Source: Candidatus Heimdallarchaeota archaeon
GTDB lineage: Archaea; Asgardarchaeota; Heimdallarchaeia; Heimdallarchaeales; Heimdallarchaeaceae
DNA: 8,818 nt
Assembly: GCA_030628305.1 (NCBI GenBank)
Contig: DAOVRE010000050.1
Span: forward strand, 1-8,818
Direction of reading: 5' to 3'
Shown piece after piece: positions 6,215 to 8,818 of this stretch. A program made the translations under genes and the position numbers. A model generated the notes under the pieces. The model saw nothing but the letters and a program-made list of their open reading frames with translations. It ran no database searches and was not told the origin of the DNA. Position 1 is the stretch's first letter. Each line of letters begins with the position of its first letter.

Positions 6215-6427
6215 ATGGCGGATTTAAAATTCAACGAAATAATAGAAAAGTTACAGAATATTCATGAAGAGTTTCCAGATATGAGATTTGGGGCAGTATT
6301 ACAGGCTGCAATAGATATGAAGAGAGTAAAGAAAAATACTGATTTACATGATGTAAGTTCAAAAAAAATACTTAATAATCTAACTGAGTATGAAGATAAT
6401 TTAATATCTAAGAAAGGAGGCAAATAA
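6215..6427 (+). CDS. Small helical protein of unknown function in the tail module
   Basis: This charged, mostly helical protein of 70 residues begins directly after the preceding TAA with no gap; GGAG at 6202-6205 is spaced 9 nt from the ATG. The core NIHEEFPDMRFGAVLQAAID (about 15-34) followed by DLHDVSSKKILNNLTEYEDN (43-62) resembles small proteins of about 70-90 residues in phage genomes where F-P-D-M/L-R-F-G-Q/A-x-L precedes a helical Asp/Leu-rich end. No function is known to me for them. The first six residues, MADLKF, are identical to the start of the tape-measure protein, and the next gene begins MADLVD. It may be a fibre chaperone or assembly factor by location only. Confidence 0.6.
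   Translation: MADLKFNEIIEKLQNIHEEFPDMRFGAVLQAAIDMKRVKKNTDLHDVSSKKILNNLTEYEDNLISKKGGK
6413..6420 (+). promoter_or_regulatory. Strong Shine-Dalgarno site before the fibre gene
   Basis: AAAGGAGG lies 9 nt upstream of ATG 6430 and overlaps the last codons of the preceding gene. It is the best SD match in the window and marks the start of a strongly translated structural gene. Confidence 0.75.
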
Positions 6428-6429
6428 CG

Positions 6430-7485
6430 ATGGCAGATTTGGTAGATGCAGATGGGGGAACACTCAGTGGAGATGAGTGGAATCGTTTCTTTGAAGGGTC
6501 ATTTAATAAAATAATTGGGCATTGGTCAACAAAAATGACCGATACTCATGCAACATTAACATATACAAGTACAAGGTGGCAGAATGCTACAAGACTTACA
6601 ACAGATGGTGGGGCAACTTCTTCAGCCTTAGCAACTGGTTGTACAAGTGCAGTTATTTGTAAACAAAACAGAGTTAAAGCAATTGGATATACTGGAACAA
6701 CAATAAGATTTACTGCAAATAGTGGGGCTACATGGGCAAATGCATCAACAAATCCTCCAAATATTAGTACTGTAACCAGTATAGATTTTGATATAGAAGG
6801 TAGAGCATATATTTCAGGAACAACAGCTGCTACAATGGGATTGTGGTATTCAATAGATGGTGGAGATAATTGGACTCAAGTTGGTACTCCTGCAAGTGGA
6901 GCTTTTACAGGAGTAAAAATGCATGATTCAACACATGGATTGGCAATAAATACTTCTGGAGGAATATTTTATTCAACAAATGGAACAACTTGGACAGATA
7001 CAACACATCTTAATGTATTGCCAAATAACGTAACTAATACAGAAATATTGGTTTTAACATCTGGTGCAAATGTATCTGATTTTTCAGCATTAATATCAGC
7101 AAGGGGGTCATCTATGGGTGAAACGGGGTTTGTGGGAAAATATGATGGAACTGCACAAGCCATACCAAATTTGGGAATTATAGGTAGACCACTTAAAGAA
7201 GTATCAAATATACTTAAACTTACAAATGGAAATATCATCTATGCAGTTAAGAATAGAGAACTTGGTAGTGGATATTGGGGTCCTATGGGTATAACTCTTT
7301 ATATGACTCAAGACGAGGGAGTCACTTGGTATTCAAAATTTGTTGGTATTCTTGCTGGGTATCAAACATCCTCAGAGAAATTCCCTTGGACAAAAATAGG
7401 AGATGTGTTAATGGAGTATGACACAAATAAAGTATTAATATATGATGAATATAGATGCTTTACTTTTGATTATTCATTTATATAA
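6430..7485 (+). CDS. Asp-box (BNR-like) beta-propeller tail fibre/spike
   Basis: The protein is 351 residues. The N-terminus (MADLVDADGGTLSGDEWNRF) resembles the short attachment segment of fibre proteins. After it come beta-rich repeats with four Asp-box motifs (S-x-D/N-x-G-x-x-W): TANSGATW (95-102), SIDGGDNW (141-148), STNGTTW (182-188) and TQDEGVTW (293-300). Asp boxes sit on hairpins of beta-propellers in sialidases and Ycf48/VPS10-like proteins. Spacing of about 40-46 residues between the first three fits one blade each; the 105-residue gap before the last could hold one or two degenerate blades. No sialidase catalytic Arg triad or FRIP motif is evident, so I favour a binding role in host recognition over glycan cleavage. 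Its Thr codons favour ACA, unlike the hub gene. The start is secured by AAAGGAGG; an AT-rich gap of 34 nt follows. Confidence 0.72.
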   Translation: MADLVDADGGTLSGDEWNRFFEGSFNKIIGHWSTKMTDTHATLTYTSTRWQNATRLTTDGGATSSALATGCTSAVICKQNRVKAIGYTGTTIRFTANSGATWANASTNPPNISTVTSIDFDIEGRAYISGTTAATMGLWYSIDGGDNWTQVGTPASGAFTGVKMHDSTHGLAINTSGGIFYSTNGTTWTDTTHLNVLPNNVTNTEILVLTSGANVSDFSALISARGSSMGETGFVGKYDGTAQAIPNLGIIGRPLKEVSNILKLTNGNIIYAVKNRELGSGYWGPMGITLYMTQDEGVTWYSKFVGILAGYQTSSEKFPWTKIGDVLMEYDTNKVLIYDEYRCFTFDYSFI

Positions 7486-7488
7486 AAG
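7476..7488 (+). promoter_or_regulatory. Possible TATA-like promoter element
   Basis: ATTTATATAAAAG overlaps the fibre gene stop and lies about 37 nt before ATG 7520, the only short intergenic gap in the window. An archaeal TATA box here would place transcription start near 7507-7510, giving a leader of about 10 nt. No clear purine-rich BRE precedes it. A bacterial reading (TTGATT at 7467-7472 with TTATAC at about 7494-7499) is also possible, and AT-rich chance matches are common at this composition. Confidence 0.3.
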
Positions 7489-7519
7489 ATAAATTATACA
7501 ATATGTGGGTAGGATAAGA

Positions 7520-7762
7520 ATGATATTTCCAATAATGTGGTTAATTTGTTTCATTTGCATAATGATTGCTATGACTATAGATAATTTCTTTTGGATTAGT
7601 GCGAGTCCTGAATATCCAAGATACAAAAAGTATTCACTAAAACAAAAATTAAACTACATTTGGTTTAAGAGAGTTATTCCAGTATGGACTGCTTGGAGAG
7701 ATTTAGTTCCTGCAGTAATTACAAGTTTTTTATTAACATTAGTAGTTAGGAGTTTACAATGA
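7520..7762 (+). CDS. Small two-TM membrane protein (holin-like candidate)
   Basis: The start is ATG 7520, with AGGA at 7511-7514 five nt upstream; a GTG at 7505 in the same frame lacks an SD. The product is 80 residues. The first hydrophobic segment is at 1-20 (MIFPIMWLICFICIMIAMTI, with Cys10 and Cys13) and the second at about 62-76 (LVPAVITSFLLTLVV). A polar, Lys/Tyr/Arg-rich loop of about 40 residues (KKYSLKQKLNYIW) joins them. Size, two helices and placement directly before a hydrolase gene (ATGA overlap) fit a holin-like or membrane-anchoring partner, but no holin family motif is visible. It could also be a superinfection-exclusion or envelope-interaction protein. Confidence 0.55.
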   Translation: MIFPIMWLICFICIMIAMTIDNFFWISASPEYPRYKKYSLKQKLNYIWFKRVIPVWTAWRDLVPAVITSFLLTLVVRSLQ

Positions 7763-8322
7763 CTGGCAAAATAATGAAACTTGAAATTGGAGACATAATT
7801 GGGCACAAAGGAAAGGGTTGGTTAGCTTTTTTAGTAAAGATTGGTGCAAAACAAGAACATTCACATGTTATGGTTTATCTTGGAAACAACCAAATAATTG
7901 AAGCTGCCCCAGGGGGAATAGAAATAAGGCATTTCAATATAGATCATGTTGAAAATCCAAACAGATGGACTGTATCGAGAACTAAGATACCATTAACAAA
8001 AGAACAACAAAATAAAATAGTAAGAAAGGCTTACGAATTCTCTGCAGAGAGTCACAAATATGCTTTCTATCAAGGGCCCATGGCATTTCTCTATAAATGG
8101 TTTAGAGATTGGGATTTACTTAGAAATTTGATTGTAATTATTGGAAGTATAGATGAAAGGAAATTCATGCACTGTGCAGAATTAGGTAGTAGATTATTTT
8201 TTGAAGGAATTGAAATAGATCTAAGTCCTGAACATCACGCTTTAACATTACCAGATGATATTACTTATTTGAATAGTCCAAAACTAATGAGGATACAATG
8301 GAAATTCTTGAAGAAGTCCTAA
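7759..8322 (+). CDS. Permuted NlpC/P60 (YiiX-like) papain-fold cysteine hydrolase
   Basis: This 187-residue protein has the circularly permuted papain-like order, with His before Cys. It has EIGDIIGHKGKGWLAFLV (9-26) and a catalytic His36 in SHVMVYLG. A polar Glu48 sits in IIEAAPGGIE, and the presumed nucleophile Cys139 is in MHCAELGSRLFFEGI (137-151). This matches YiiX/LRAT-type members of the NlpC/P60 superfamily, which act as amide or ester hydrolases or acyltransferases on peptides, peptidoglycan or lipids. The region 100-130 has aromatic residues (YQGPMAFLYKWFRDW) that could border a lipid or wall substrate groove. There is no signal peptide. The start at 7759 has TTAGGAG six nt upstream and an ATGA overlap with the membrane protein; an in-frame ATG at 7774 is less likely. 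It is probably a lysis or envelope-modifying enzyme, but a tail-associated role is not excluded. Confidence 0.75.
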   Translation: MTGKIMKLEIGDIIGHKGKGWLAFLVKIGAKQEHSHVMVYLGNNQIIEAAPGGIEIRHFNIDHVENPNRWTVSRTKIPLTKEQQNKIVRKAYEFSAESHKYAFYQGPMAFLYKWFRDWDLLRNLIVIIGSIDERKFMHCAELGSRLFFEGIEIDLSPEHHALTLPDDITYLNSPKLMRIQWKFLKKS

Positions 8323-8507
8323 GAGATGCGAGATTCAATGTAAACGATGCTTTAGATAATGAATGCCTTAATCTTGCTAAATCTTACGCTATGGATATGC
8401 AAATTATGTTAGATAACTATGCTGGAATGCTTAGCAATGAAAGCTTTGAGTTCTGGAATTCTGAATACGAAAAGTTAATGTGGAGGATAGACAATGAAGG
8501 AAACTAA
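8298..8507 (+). CDS. Small acidic helical protein, unknown
   Basis: This 69-residue protein starts at ATG 8298, inside the end of the hydrolase gene (25-nt overlap), with GAGGA at 8289-8293 as its SD. Its own stop overlaps the next gene by 14 nt. It is acidic (Asp/Glu-rich) and predicted helical throughout, with Met, Trp and Tyr residues in the second half (YAMDMQIMLDNYAGML, FWNSEYEKLMWRI). I recognise no family. Real coding is supported by SD motifs on both sides, continuous frame and the tight overlaps; it may be a regulator or partner of the neighbouring proteins. Confidence 0.6.
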   Translation: MEILEEVLRDARFNVNDALDNECLNLAKSYAMDMQIMLDNYAGMLSNESFEFWNSEYEKLMWRIDNEGN

Positions 8508-8818
8508 AATATTAAAGGAACTATTGAAAAGAAAATTAACAATAAGAGAAATACAAGATATAGCACGATGTTCTAAAAAAGATGCCAAAGGAATAATTAG
8601 AGAACTTAGAAAAGGACATTTCAATGTACTTAAAGATAATAAGGATTTTTTCTATGTTGATAATTCAAAAGCAACAATGACTACTTATTTTGTTTCAGGA
8701 CCTACTCAAAGAAGAGTAAATATAAAATACGGTTCTTGTAGTGATTTACATACTGGTTGTAATCTTCATGACTCGGGAGCACTTCAGGAATATTTTAAAA
8801 GAGCTATAAATGAATTTG
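8494..8818 (+). CDS. wHTH-metallophosphoesterase fusion, 5' part (runs off the window)
   Basis: The frame is open from ATG 8494 to the window end, giving 108 residues. TGGAGGAT ends about 6 nt upstream of the start. Residues about 5-56 look like a winged helix-turn-helix: LLKRKLTIREIQDIARC, KKDAKGIIRELRKG, then a beta wing (FNVLKDNKDFFYVD). After a linker, residues 79-108 carry YGSCSDLHTGCNLHDSGALQ, containing the Asp-x-His (D84, H86) first metal-binding motif of calcineurin-like phosphoesterases. The second-position Gly and helix (LQEYFKRAINEF) agree with the family's opening. A wHTH fused to a calcineurin-type phosphoesterase is seen in phage and archaeal genomes; its role is unclear, possibly DNA-end or nucleotide processing. 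The C-terminal motifs (GNHE, GH-x-H) are outside the window, so activity is not shown. Confidence 0.7.
   Translation, partial: MKETKILKELLKRKLTIREIQDIARCSKKDAKGIIRELRKGHFNVLKDNKDFFYVDNSKATMTTYFVSGPTQRRVNIKYGSCSDLHTGCNLHDSGALQEYFKRAINEF

Noticed and set aside
6361..6367. A AAA AAA slippery heptamer, in frame, in the gene at 6215
   Set aside because: A -1 shift here meets a TAA at 6373 after only two codons, so no extended product is possible; it is most likely a chance A-run coding for Lys-Lys.
7505..7519. GTG start for the two-TM protein
   Set aside because: No SD precedes it, whereas ATG 7520 has AGGA at a good distance and gives a cleaner N-terminal membrane helix.

Overview
The window is a stretch of a tailed-virus (Caudoviricetes-type) or provirus late operon. 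It holds most of a siphovirus-like tail module followed by a small membrane/hydrolase cassette. All genes are on the + strand and tightly packed: most junctions are stop/start overlaps (ATGA, TGATG, TAATG) or gaps of 0-5 nt. There is no gene-free stretch above about 35 nt. DNA is AT-rich, with AGA dominating Arg codons and ATA common for Ile. I see no tRNA, rRNA, CRISPR array, insertion sequence, integrase or strong terminator. The host cannot be fixed. Strong Shine-Dalgarno sites (GAGAGGTGA, AAAGGAGG) fit bacteria and many archaea. A TTTATATAAAAG box before 7520 and the lectin-rich adhesins would suit an archaeal host, but that is only a hint.

Layout: the 3' end of an unidentified small gene (2-193); major tail tube protein (190-1137); a tail assembly chaperone pair (1143-1487, extended to 1684 by -1 frameshifting at T TTT TTG, 1424-1430); a short tape-measure protein with internal repeats and the C-terminal GGIV...VGEAGPEAIIPL signature (1688-2701); a putative distal-tail protein (2701-3156); a large tail-hub protein fused to two LamG-like lectin domains (3156-5846); a small baseplate/fibre-associated protein (5843-6214); a small helical protein (6215-6427); and an Asp-box beta-propeller-like fibre/spike (6430-7485). 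Then come a two-TM small membrane protein (7520-7762), a His-then-Cys permuted NlpC/P60 (YiiX-like) papain-fold hydrolase (7759-8322), a small acidic protein (8298-8507), and the start of a wHTH-metallophosphoesterase fusion that runs off the window (8494-8818).

Together these genes would build the tail: tube subunits polymerise around the tape measure with help from the chaperones. The distal protein and hub cap the tip, and the LamG and Asp-box proteins provide host-surface recognition. The membrane protein plus hydrolase may form a lysis or envelope-modifying pair. The most informative signal not visible from simple ORF calling is the frameshifted chaperone: its second half is encoded in the apparently non-coding 1488-1684 interval and is followed by a tape-measure start without an obvious ribosome binding site.
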